Source: Nitrospirota bacterium
GTDB lineage: Bacteria > Nitrospirota > Nitrospiria > Nitrospirales > Nitrospiraceae
Assembly (NCBI GenBank): GCA_016222925.1
Contig: JACRQB010000049.1
Location: 1 to 9,385, forward strand
Direction: 5' to 3'
Length of the DNA stretch: 9,385 nucleotides
Shown: positions 1 through 6,665 of the stretch, one piece after another
Numbering within the stretch: the first letter of the stretch is position 1
How the letters are laid out: each line of letters opens with the position of its first letter
Position numbers and translations under genes: made by a program
The notes under the pieces: model-generated
Database searches by the model: none
Told to the model about the DNA's origin: nothing
Seen by the model: the letters and a program-made list of their open reading frames with translations, nothing else

Positions 1-599
1 CCATAGCCGTCGGTGCGGCGATTCGTGTCATCACGAAGAAATTGGTCGATCAGATAACCGTTGGCTGCATGGATTTCCACTCCATCAAAGCCGGCGTCGA
101 GTGCATGGGTCGCTCCATTCCGAAATTGTGTGATGACTTCCCGAATTTCTTCCAGATTTAGGGCTCGCGGTGTGACAAACGGCTTTTTGCCTTCATAGGT
201 ATATGCATCGCCCTCGGGTCTTATTGCCGATGGTGCAACCGGTAATGCGCCTTCAGGTTGAAGCGACGGATGCGAGATGCGGCCGACATGCCATAGCTGC
301 AGGAAAATGTGGCCGCCGTTCCGATGTACCGTATCTGTAACGAGCCGCCACCCCCGGACTTGCTCGGCCGTATGAATCCCTGGCGTGTTGGGATAGCCCA
401 CACCTTCCGGGGAAACCTGCGTCCCCTCAGTAATAATGAGACCAGCCGAGGCGCGTTGAGCATAGTAACGGGCATTCAGGGGTTGCGGCACATTGCCGTG
501 ACCGGCGCGATTCCGCGTCATCGGCGCCATGACCAAGCGATTGAGCAGGGTGTAAGGACCAATATGCACCGGAGAAAGCAGATAGTCGTGAGTCTTCAT
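1..599 (-). CDS. Old Yellow Enzyme family NAD(P)H:flavin ene-reductase (NemA-like), N-terminal half, cut by window edge
   Basis: This is an FMN-dependent alkene reductase of the OYE/N-ethylmaleimide reductase family. Such cytoplasmic TIM-barrel enzymes use NAD(P)H to reduce activated C=C bonds, nitro compounds or quinones. About 199 residues are visible and the C-terminal half lies beyond base 1. Family marks seen: residues 24-29 MAPMTR (Thr28 in the flavin-tuning position); 49-60 containing RASAGLIITEGT; 101-107 QLWHVGR; and the active-site run EIHAANGY, with His177, Asn180 and Tyr182 matching the substrate-binding His/Asn pair and proton-donor Tyr of OYE1. The start is ATG at 599..597, with AGGA five bases upstream (GAAAGGACTCGC before ATG). 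An ATG slightly further upstream hits a stop at once. It lies 66 bases after the efflux channel with no terminator-like hairpin, so it is probably the last visible gene of the operon. The substrate is unknown. The family call is secure; a specific nemA assignment is not. Confidence 0.93.
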   Translation of the reverse strand, partial: MKTHDYLLSPVHIGPYTLLNRLVMAPMTRNRAGHGNVPQPLNARYYAQRASAGLIITEGTQVSPEGVGYPNTPGIHTAEQVRGWRLVTDTVHRNGGHIFLQLWHVGRISHPSLQPEGALPVAPSAIRPEGDAYTYEGKKPFVTPRALNLEEIREVITQFRNGATHALDAGFDGVEIHAANGYLIDQFLRDDTNRRTDGY

Positions 600-665
600 G
601 CGAGTCCTTTCTTCATATGGTCAGGAGAATTTAGAGTTTCCTGCCTATTCGACCTTCGGGCCCCC

Positions 666-2225
666 TCAACCGTTCCCTGCTTCGACGACTTTGGCCGGCA
701 TCTGTTGAGCGGAATCTTCCGGCGACCAGCCGCCGCCCAGGGCCTTGTACAGTTGCACAACCGAGACGAGATGAAGCCGGTGCGTGCTCGTCAACGACAG
801 TTCAGCCTCAAACAGGTTGCGCTGAGCGATCAACACATCCAGATAATTGGCGAGTCCGCTCTTGTACCGAAGCGTCGCTTGGCGATGGGCGGATTGAAGG
901 GACTCGACCTGTTCAGCCTGCGCCTTCCGCTGCTCTCGAGCGGTCCGTACGGCAACCAGGGCGTTCTCCACTTCCCTGAACGCGACCAAGATCGACTGTT
1001 CGTACTGGGCCAACGCTTGCCGGGCTTGCGCTTCGACGGCTTCCTGTTGGAATCCGAGAGCTTGTGCATTCAGTAAGGGACCGGCCAGGCTTGGGCCGGC
1101 CACGCCGAATGCCGTTTCGTTCGCGATTAATCGGGAGAACTGCGGACTGGCGACACCCAAAATGCCGGTGATGGTGAGTTTTGGAAACCGGTCTGCCTTG
1201 GCTGCGCCGATGCGGGCGGTCACTGCTGCCAGCTCTTGTTCAGCCTGCACGAGATCCGGCCGGCGCTGCAGCAACTCCGATGGGAGCCCGGCGGGAACGC
1301 TTGGTGGCAGCACTTGATCCGTGAGCGAGCGGCCGCGGGCGATTTGACCGGGGTTACGTCCTAGGAGCGTGCTCAGCTGATTTTCTTTCTGTACCATTTG
1401 CCGTTCCAATTCCGCGACCCGCGCCGCCGCGTTGGCCCGCTCCGACATGAATTGATCGAGGTCGAGCTTGGCGATAACCCCTTCTCGGAGACGAGCCTGG
1501 GCGATCCTCACCGATTCTTGCCACGATTGAAGCGTGCGTCTCCCGGTCTCAAGTTGCCGATCGAACTGCAACAAATCGAAGTAGGCTTCCGCGACGCCGC
1601 TGACGAGCTGCAAGACCACGGCTCGCCTGGCTTCTTCCCGCGCCAGAAGATCGCCGCGCGCCGCTTCATTGGACCGACGAATGCGTCCCCAGATGTCGAG
1701 TTCCCAGGCGAGATTGCCTTGGAGATAATAGTTGAACGCGTTCGGAAAACCGGGAAACAGAAATTGCGCTTTCCGACCCATGATCGGGGCATTGCCCGAG
1801 ATGTCCGCCTTTGGGGCAAAGTCCATCCTGGCGACGAAAAGACGAGCTTGGAATTCTTCGACGGAGGCAACGGCGCGTTTGAGATCCTTGTTCTCCCTAA
1901 GAGCTGTCTGAATCAGAGTGTGAAGCGCTGGGTCTTGGAGCAGCTCCCACCAGGGCAAATTCGCGAAGGACTGGGTTTCCGCCTCACCGCCGGCCATCCT
2001 GAATGAGAGTAATTGCGCGCCTTTTCGCCACATCTGTTTCAATAGAAGCTTGCCGTCTTCTCCCACAAAGGTGACGTTCGTGAGATCCACGACAAGAGGG
2101 ATTCCTTCGGCCGGTCGGGTGGTTCGCCACTCATGTTCGAGTTCACCGACCCAAGGTCCGGTCAGGCTGCCCTCCAGTCTGAGTCGCACCGAATGTCGAT
2201 TCTTCTCTGACGTGATCTTCAGCAT
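666..2225 (-). CDS. STAS-like domain fused in frame to an RND outer-membrane efflux factor (OprM/NodT-like); no signal peptide
   Basis: A 519-residue protein in two parts. Residues 1-72 look like a STAS (anti-sigma antagonist-type) domain: LEGSLTGPWVGELE, then VVDLTNVTFVGEDGK. At the SpoIIAA phosphoacceptor loop (DSSG) this protein reads GEDG, so Asp57 replaces the Ser. From about residue 75 it is an outer-membrane factor of tripartite pumps: PWWELLQDPALHTLI (91-105), LAWELDIWGRIRR, LLGRNP, LLQRRPDL, ALAQYEQSILVAFREVENAL and, near the C-terminus, YKSGLANYLDVL. These are the two OEP repeats that build the trimeric TolC-type barrel and periplasmic tunnel. The usual N-terminal signal peptide and the lipobox region (C-x-x-GPxYxRP) are absent. 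The join lies near base 2003, where the STAS C-terminal helix and about 40 channel residues appear to be missing. The start is ATG 2225..2223, 23 bases after the pump stop, with an AGAAGG element rather far upstream. As written, Sec export is not expected. It is a genuine fusion, a genomic deletion or an assembly error. Confidence 0.85.
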   Translation of the reverse strand: MLKITSEKNRHSVRLRLEGSLTGPWVGELEHEWRTTRPAEGIPLVVDLTNVTFVGEDGKLLLKQMWRKGAQLLSFRMAGGEAETQSFANLPWWELLQDPALHTLIQTALRENKDLKRAVASVEEFQARLFVARMDFAPKADISGNAPIMGRKAQFLFPGFPNAFNYYLQGNLAWELDIWGRIRRSNEAARGDLLAREEARRAVVLQLVSGVAEAYFDLLQFDRQLETGRRTLQSWQESVRIAQARLREGVIAKLDLDQFMSERANAAARVAELERQMVQKENQLSTLLGRNPGQIARGRSLTDQVLPPSVPAGLPSELLQRRPDLVQAEQELAAVTARIGAAKADRFPKLTITGILGVASPQFSRLIANETAFGVAGPSLAGPLLNAQALGFQQEAVEAQARQALAQYEQSILVAFREVENALVAVRTAREQRKAQAEQVESLQSAHRQATLRYKSGLANYLDVLIAQRNLFEAELSLTSTHRLHLVSVVQLYKALGGGWSPEDSAQQMPAKVVEAGNG

Positions 2226-2248
2226 GGCAAGTATCTTTCGAACCTTCT

Positions 2249-3448
2249 TCAGCTCCGTGCGCCCACCGTGAGCAGTTCTTCATCATTGGCATCGAGCGTG
2301 ATCTCTTCAGGCTCCAGATCCGGCTGGTGTTGCGCAGCGATCAGCGAGTAAAACACGGGCACAACGAACAGCGTGAACAGCGTGCCGACCGTCATCCCCG
2401 TGACCAGCACCATGCCGATGCTGTTACGGGCGGCCGCGCCGGGTCCTGTTGCCAGCACCAAAGGGAGATGGCCGAAGACGGTGGCGGCCGATGTCATGAG
2501 CACCGGCCGCAGTCTGGTCAACGCTGCTTCACGCACCGCCATCGCCTTTGAGAGTCCGCGTACTTGTAGTTGATTCGCGAATTCCACGATGAGAATGCCG
2601 TTCTTTGCGATCAGCCCCACGAGGGTGATCAATCCCACCTGGGAATAGATATTGATCGTCGTCAGGTCCAGGAAGCTGAAGACCAGAGCGCCGGAGATGG
2701 CAAGCGGCACGGATCCCAGCAGAACGATCAATGGATCGCGGAAACTTTTGAATTGGGCGGCCAGCACCAGATAGATCAGAACCACGGCGAAGCCGAGCGT
2801 CACAGTGAGCGCCGCTCCCTCCTGGCGCAGTTGCCGCGATTCGCCCGCGTAGTCGAGGACGATGCGTGACCCACCTGCCGCCGCGGTTTCGAGGACCCGT
2901 AATCCTTCCTCCTTCGTCACGCCCGGTTTCACGCCACCGAAGATTCGGACGGAGTTGCGCTGCTGAAAGCGGTTCAAGGTGCGCGGCGCGGTGCTCGTTT
3001 CGATGTGCGTGAAGGTGGATACCGGCACGAGCTGACCGCCCGGCGTCTTGATCTTCAAATCGAGCAGCGGACCGACCGTCGCGCGATCGTTGTCTCCGAG
3101 CTGCGGGATGACCTTGTAACTGCGATCGAAGTAGTTGAACCGGTTGACATAGGCGCCGCCCAGCATCGTGCCGAGCTCCCGTCCGACGCCTGCCAGATCG
3201 AACCCTAAGTCGGCCAGACGTTCACGATCGAGGATGACGCGCGCCTCAGGGAGATCGATTTTGAGGTCGGTGTCCACATACATGAACTTGCCGCTTTGCC
3301 AGCCGGCTCCCAGCACGGCGCCGACCGTATCGAGCAGTTGCTCGGCCGGTAGGTCGCTTTCCAATACCAGCTCGACGTCGTATTGGCCTGGTGTCGGCAA
3401 CGGCGGGTCCAATCGCGGAAACACGCGCAGTCCCGGCACTTCCCCCAC
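2249..3448 (-). CDS. RND efflux pump, C-terminal fragment (PC1/PC2, docking, TM7-TM12)
   Basis: This is the C-terminal part of the same RND pump in a different frame. It starts in homology at EVPGLRVFPRLDPPLP and continues with DVELVLESD, the docking-domain run VILDRERLADLG, LLGGAYVNRFNYFDRSYKVIPQL, VPVSTF, then TM8-TM12. GLIAKNGILIVEF carries Lys282 of the fragment, equivalent to AcrB Lys940 of the proton relay. RLRPVLMTSAATVFGHLPL and the terminal FVVPVFYSLIA are typical of the family. The nominal start, GTG at 3448, is an artefact of the frame break: no ribosome-binding site is evident and the first residues are mid-domain. It would be translated separately only by chance or coupling, and alone lacks half of each porter and TM repeat. 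The stop at 2249 lies 23 bases before the STAS-channel gene, consistent with translational coupling. Confidence 0.83.
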   Translation of the reverse strand: MGEVPGLRVFPRLDPPLPTPGQYDVELVLESDLPAEQLLDTVGAVLGAGWQSGKFMYVDTDLKIDLPEARVILDRERLADLGFDLAGVGRELGTMLGGAYVNRFNYFDRSYKVIPQLGDNDRATVGPLLDLKIKTPGGQLVPVSTFTHIETSTAPRTLNRFQQRNSVRIFGGVKPGVTKEEGLRVLETAAAGGSRIVLDYAGESRQLRQEGAALTVTLGFAVVLIYLVLAAQFKSFRDPLIVLLGSVPLAISGALVFSFLDLTTINIYSQVGLITLVGLIAKNGILIVEFANQLQVRGLSKAMAVREAALTRLRPVLMTSAATVFGHLPLVLATGPGAAARNSIGMVLVTGMTVGTLFTLFVVPVFYSLIAAQHQPDLEPEEITLDANDEELLTVGARS

Positions 3449-5232
3449 GTGAATTCCGTTTCCGGAAATGCCGTGATCGCTCGGACGATTTGTAGATGCT
3501 CACGGTTCGTGGCGGCCAACGTGGAGTCAGGCGATGCTTCGAAGAAGAGGCTGATGTGGCTCTGATCCTCCACGGGGGCGAGTTCTTGGCGTGAAAAAAG
3601 ATACAGCGGCCAAGCCGCCACCATGATTAAGAGTGCCGCCGTTACGATGCCCCAGCGCATGTTGAGTGCCCCGTCGAGCAGTGTCGTGTACAGACGCCGC
3701 ACCTCGTCGAACCGTCGGTTGACGAAGGCCGTCAGCCGGCCTTCCTTTCCCTGCGGATGCACGAATCGCGAACTCATGACCGGCGAGAGCGTAACCGCGA
3801 CGACACCGGACAGAACCACGGCGACTGCAAGGGTGATGGCAAATTCCAGGAACAGCGACCCGGTCAGCCCGCCCTGAAAGGCGATGGGTGTATAGACCGT
3901 GGCAAGCGTGATCGTCATCGCGATGATCGGGCCGACGAGCTCGCGTGCGCCGGTCAACGCCGCCTCGATCCGCGACCGACCCAGACGCACATGTCGCTCG
4001 ACGTTTTCGACAACGACGATCGCATCGTCCACGACCAGCCCGACCGACAAGACGATGGCGAGCAGCGTCAGAAGATTGAGGCTGAATCCGAACGCGAACA
4101 TGAAAATGGCCGCTCCGATCAGCGAAACCGGCATGGCGACGAGCGGCACAAGCGCCGTGCGCACCGAGCCCATAAAGAGAAACACCACCACCGCGACGAT
4201 GAGAATCGTCTCCGACAAGGTCTTGGTGATTTCCGCCAGCGCATTCCGCATGAACATCGTGCCGTCCCACACGAGTTTCATGTCGATGTCCTTTGGCAGA
4301 GTCGGCTGGATGCGGTCCATCTCGTCGCGGAGCCGATGCGCGACATCGATCTCGTTCGTACCCGGCACGGGCCAGATCCCAAGATACACACCCTGAGCCT
4401 GGTTGTACTTTGCCACCATGTCCGCTTCTTCGGCTTCTCGCTCGACCTTCGCGACGTCCTTCAGGCGGACGATGGCGCCGCCCCGATCGGCGACGATGAG
4501 CTCCTCGAATTCCTGGGCCGAGCGCAGATCGGTATTTGCGAGCAAGTTGATCTGGGCGAAGTTGCCCTTCGTCCGTCCCACTGCGGCCAGATAATTGTTA
4601 CGGAGAAGCGCACCTTGCACATCACCGGGCGAGAGATTGAACGAGGCAAGACGGTCCGGATCGATCCAGATACGCATGGCAATCTGACGGCCTCCCTCAA
4701 TGGTCACCTTCTGAACGCCGGACAGCGTCGAGAATTGCGGTTGCAACGTGCGCAGGAGCCAATCAGTGAGAGCCGGGACTGTGCGTTCCGTAGATGTGAA
4801 GCTGAGATAGAATGATGCGTATGGTCGATCGGCCCTCTGGACCTCGATGACGGGTGGTTCGGCCTGAGGTGGCAGTTCGGCGCGCACCTGTTGGAGCCGC
4901 GCCGTGACTTCTGCCAGGGCTGCCGTGCTGCTGTGATTCAACTTTAAATGCACGGTCACGGTACTAACACCGGCTCGACTGGTCGACTCCACATAATCGA
5001 CGCCGCTGATCGCGGACACTACCCGCTCGATCGGCGTGCTGAGGAAGCCCCGCACGGTCTCGGCGCTGGCACCGTAGTAGACGGTTGTGATGATGACCGA
5101 TGAGCTTTCGATCTTCGGATATTGCTGTACCGGCAGGGTCATGAGTGCTCGCCACCCTGCAAGTATGATGACAAGATTGACGACCACAGCCAGGACCGGA
5201 TGTTTCACGAAGATATCGGTGAAGGATCGCAT
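3205..5232 (-). CDS. RND efflux pump, N-terminal fragment (TM1 to porter domain PC1), with frameshifted tail
   Basis: This is the N-terminal part of an HAE1-type resistance-nodulation-division transporter, which takes substrates from the periplasm or inner membrane and drives export with protons. TM1 covers about residues 11-30. The porter subdomains PN1/PN2 follow (QYPKIESSSVIITTVYYGAS, then LATLSGVQ-type and GGRQIAMRIWIDP segments). The TM2-TM6 bundle begins at about residue 340. The TM4 run VGLVVDDAIVVVENVERH carries Asp402-Asp403, equivalent to the proton-relay AcrB Asp407/408. Authentic sequence ends at Trp596 (3447..3445). The last 79 residues, Cys/Arg/Trp-rich, are out-of-frame read-through to the stop at 3205. 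I chose ATG at 5232 (MRSFTDIF) because AGGG lies eight bases upstream and homologues begin in this way. The longer open frame to 5391 would overlap the adaptor gene and adds a non-homologous basic leader. Confidence 0.85.
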   Translation of the reverse strand: MRSFTDIFVKHPVLAVVVNLVIILAGWRALMTLPVQQYPKIESSSVIITTVYYGASAETVRGFLSTPIERVVSAISGVDYVESTSRAGVSTVTVHLKLNHSSTAALAEVTARLQQVRAELPPQAEPPVIEVQRADRPYASFYLSFTSTERTVPALTDWLLRTLQPQFSTLSGVQKVTIEGGRQIAMRIWIDPDRLASFNLSPGDVQGALLRNNYLAAVGRTKGNFAQINLLANTDLRSAQEFEELIVADRGGAIVRLKDVAKVEREAEEADMVAKYNQAQGVYLGIWPVPGTNEIDVAHRLRDEMDRIQPTLPKDIDMKLVWDGTMFMRNALAEITKTLSETILIVAVVVFLFMGSVRTALVPLVAMPVSLIGAAIFMFAFGFSLNLLTLLAIVLSVGLVVDDAIVVVENVERHVRLGRSRIEAALTGARELVGPIIAMTITLATVYTPIAFQGGLTGSLFLEFAITLAVAVVLSGVVAVTLSPVMSSRFVHPQGKEGRLTAFVNRRFDEVRRLYTTLLDGALNMRWGIVTAALLIMVAAWPLYLFSRQELAPVEDQSHISLFFEASPDSTLAATNREHLQIVRAITAFPETEFTWGKCRDCACFRDWTRRCRHQANTTSSWYWKATYRPSNCSIRSAPCWEPAGKAASSCMWTPTSKSISLRRASSSIVNVWPT

Positions 5233-5269
5233 GGGTATATCCCTATTTCTTCTTCGACGGGTGATCGGT

Positions 5270-6397
5270 TCAGTCTTTGCTGACCGTTTGTGCTTGGGCC
5301 TGCTTTTGTGGGGAAGGTTCAGGCGCAATCGCGACGAGCACACCTTCACGTAACTTGAACGACCCTGACGCGGCGATGGTCTCGCCGACATCGAGTCCGG
5401 CGTGAATCACGACTTGATCGCCGACCATCGTGCCGCTTTCCACTTGGCGCACATGCGCTCGACTCTTGTGATCTTGGTCCGGCGCGATCACGAACACCTG
5501 ATCGCCGCCTGGACCTTTACGCAACGCGCTGACCGGGATGGCCACGGCTTTGCGCGAAAGACCGACGGGAACTCGAACCCGGACCGATGCGCCGGGAGCC
5601 GGTAAATTGCTGCCTTCGATTCTGGCGCGGATCATGGCGTTCCGAGTCGTTGGATCGACACGGGCGTCGAGCGCGATGATGTTGGCTCTGATGGGGGGGG
5701 CTTCGCCGGTCGCAAACACGTCGACCGTTTCGCCGTCCCGTAAACCGGCCGCGACCTGCTGGGCAACCGTGAAATCGACATGGACCGCTTCGCCGACGCC
5801 CTGCAGCGTGGTGAGCAAGGTTCCTTCGTCCAGGTATTGGCCGGGATGAACATCGGCGATACCGACGCGCGCCCGGAACGGCGCGCGAATCGTCTTCTTG
5901 GCGATGATCGCCCTGGTGCGGGCAATCTGCGCCTGGGCAATATCCAAGTCGGCACGAGCCCGGTCGACTTCCTCCTGAGTCGTGGCGAGTTCTTGATTGA
6001 GGTTCTGCCGGCGATTGAGCACCGTTTTGGTAAGAGCGGCCTGGGCCTCCTGCGCCTTGAGATCGGCTTCTTCGACGGAGACGTCGAGCGCGACCAGCAA
6101 GGTGCCGGCTTCCACGATCTGACCCGGCGCGAGCCGGACTTCACGGACAGTTCCGGCGAGTTCGTTCTTCAGCATGACCGAACGTAAGGCCAGAACCGTC
6201 CCGATAGAGGTGGTGGTCTGGCGATGATCTACTTCGCGTGCGACGGCGACCGTGATGGACTCCATCGGCTCCGGTTGATTCGCAGAGGCTGCGACAGAGT
6301 CCTGAATGGATTCATATTTCCAGGCGACCAGCCCGATGCCCGTGGATAGGACCAATGCGAGAAGCAAGACTGTTCCGATCCAGTTACGACGATTCAT
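5270..6397 (-). CDS. Periplasmic adaptor subunit (membrane fusion protein, HlyD/AcrA type) of the RND pump
   Basis: A 375-residue adaptor that links the inner-membrane RND pump to the outer-membrane channel. Residues 1-4 are basic and 5-26 form a hydrophobic N-terminal segment without a lipobox Cys, so it is probably membrane-anchored rather than lipidated. The order is: first beta-barrel/lipoyl strand ITVAVAREV (48-56); lipoyl half LKNELAGTVREVRLAPGQIVEAG (77-99, with LVALD following); alpha-helical hairpin (about 107-165, including QEEVDRARADLDIAQAQ); second lipoyl half KKTIRAPFRARVGIADVHPGQYL (167-189); beta-barrel (about 204-280, DPTTRNAMIRARI); and membrane-proximal domain to about residue 358. 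The chosen ATG (6397..6395) has a strong GGAGG nine bases upstream. A longer frame from 6490 would start upstream of the sigma-54 promoter and is disfavoured. It is the first gene after that promoter and lies 37 bases before the pump. No truncation is seen; its length is normal for the family. Confidence 0.93.
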   Translation of the reverse strand: MNRRNWIGTVLLLALVLSTGIGLVAWKYESIQDSVAASANQPEPMESITVAVAREVDHRQTTTSIGTVLALRSVMLKNELAGTVREVRLAPGQIVEAGTLLVALDVSVEEADLKAQEAQAALTKTVLNRRQNLNQELATTQEEVDRARADLDIAQAQIARTRAIIAKKTIRAPFRARVGIADVHPGQYLDEGTLLTTLQGVGEAVHVDFTVAQQVAAGLRDGETVDVFATGEAPPIRANIIALDARVDPTTRNAMIRARIEGSNLPAPGASVRVRVPVGLSRKAVAIPVSALRKGPGGDQVFVIAPDQDHKSRAHVRQVESGTMVGDQVVIHAGLDVGETIAASGSFKLREGVLVAIAPEPSPQKQAQAQTVSKD

Positions 6398-6406
6398 GAG
6401 AACGAT

Positions 6407-6411
6407 CCTCC
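6407..6411 (-). promoter_or_regulatory. Ribosome-binding site GGAGG of the adaptor gene
   Basis: GGAGG on the minus strand, nine bases before the ATG at 6397. It is the best Shine-Dalgarno match near the gene and decides the start in favour of 6397 over the upstream in-frame ATG at 6490. Confidence 0.75.
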
Positions 6412-6458
6412 AAGATGCTTGTACCAAAGGTAATGATCCTTCAATAACGTGTTTGAGA

Positions 6459-6476
6459 GAACAGCAATGACTGTTC
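6459..6476. repeat. Inverted repeat GAACAG-N6-CTGTTC overlapping the sigma-54 promoter core
   Basis: Perfect 6-bp arms (GAACAG and CTGTTC on the minus strand) flank TCATTG. The repeat begins inside the -24 element and ends just past the -12 element, so a dimeric repressor bound here would block sigma-54 polymerase. It is short enough to be chance, and partly constrained by the promoter itself. Function unknown. Confidence 0.4.
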
Positions 6477-6480
6477 CAAT
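6461..6480 (-). promoter_or_regulatory. Sigma-54 (-24/-12) promoter for the efflux operon
   Basis: The minus strand reads TTGGAACAGTCATTGCT from 6479 to 6463. This matches the consensus TGGCACG-N4-TTGCW with the invariant GG (6477, 6476) and GC (6465, 6464) separated by exactly ten bases. The predicted transcription start is near 6452, giving a leader of about 55 bases to the adaptor ATG. The adjacent upstream gene is a sigma-54 activator with a GAFTGA loop, and candidate enhancer repeats lie 120-160 bases upstream. The element differs from consensus at two positions of the TGGCACG block (TGGAACA). The site is inferred from pattern and context only. Confidence 0.78.
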
Positions 6481-6514
6481 CAAAGCTCAAAACAAAGGCG
6501 TATCCCTCAACTGC

Positions 6515-6555
6515 ATGAATATAAAATGAATTGTTATGAATTGTACGATGAGTGT
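6515..6555. repeat. Helically phased ATGAAT-type repeats in AT-rich DNA between enhancer and promoter
   Basis: On the plus strand, ATGAAT at 6515, ATGAATTGT at 6526, ATGAATTGT at 6536 and the degenerate ATGAGTGT at 6548 recur with spacings of 11, 10 and 12 bases. They sit in the most AT-rich stretch of the window, between the candidate activator sites and the -24 box. An IHF-like match with one or two mismatches (TAACAATTCATTT, minus strand, 6536..6524) lies within them. Intrinsic or protein-assisted bending would fit sigma-54 activation, but this is inference. Confidence 0.35.
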
Positions 6556-6572
6556 GGAAGCAAGGTAATGCG

Positions 6573-6614
6573 AGGTGACGAAGTCAATTCGCCGTCTATT
6601 CGTCAGGTGACGAA
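6573..6614. promoter_or_regulatory. Candidate upstream activator (enhancer) sites for the sigma-54 regulator
   Basis: A perfect inverted repeat TTCGTCA-GG-TGACGAA occupies 6599..6614. Its right half with flanking bases, AGGTGACGAA (6605..6614), recurs exactly at 6573..6582. The 32-base offset is close to three helical turns, so both would lie on one DNA face. Centres are about 125 and 155 bases upstream of the predicted start, a usual distance for enhancer-binding proteins. The second site lacks a good left arm, although TGAC-GAA-GTCA (6576..6586) offers an alternative dyad. The Fis-type helix-turn-helix of the adjacent activator is the obvious candidate binder. Confidence 0.55.
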
Positions 6615-6665
6615 ATATCGACAGAGGAAATTTAGGGAATCCGACAGAAAAGTAGACGTTATGCG

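Larger units (their letters stand above)
2249..5232 (-). pseudogene. RND/HAE1-family efflux pump gene, interrupted by an out-of-frame deletion at about 3445
   Basis: The two open frames listed separately (5232..3205 and 3448..2249) are parts of one inner-membrane RND proton/drug antiporter. Together they supply about 596 plus about 398 authentic residues, against roughly 1030-1040 for an intact member, so about 35-40 residues are missing as well as the frame being lost. On the coding strand the break falls within 3448..3439, where ...EFTW in the first frame abuts ...EVPGLRVFP in the second. In AcrB terms the lost piece covers the end of the strand leading into the switch loop (FGFAGR) and the following VSLKDWADRP region of the PC1 porter subdomain. 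The upstream gene gives the adaptor and the downstream gene the channel, so the pump would be the missing member if the lesion is real. It may instead be a sequencing or assembly error. Confidence 0.8.

Noticed and set aside
600..665. Possible terminator between channel and ene-reductase
   Set aside because: Only a short GGGCCC palindrome and weak AGGA/TCCT pairing are present, with no stable stem followed by a T run.
309..1076. 255-codon open frame on the plus strand
   Set aside because: It lies opposite the well-supported ene-reductase and channel genes, crosses their boundary and has no recognisable domain. It is a shadow of GC-rich coding sequence.
3757..4815. 352-codon open frame on the plus strand inside the pump gene
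   Set aside because: Composition is His/Arg/Asp-rich with no domain or membrane segment. It is wholly antisense to strongly conserved RND sequence, so it is an antisense shadow.
5233..5391. Longer pump start giving 53 extra N-terminal residues
   Set aside because: The extension overlaps the adaptor gene out of frame and is a basic, non-homologous leader. The ATG at 5232 has its own AGGG and matches the family N-terminus.
6398..6490. Longer adaptor start at 6490
   Set aside because: It would begin upstream of the sigma-54 promoter and before the strong GGAGG site. The hydrophobic anchor begins naturally after the ATG at 6397.
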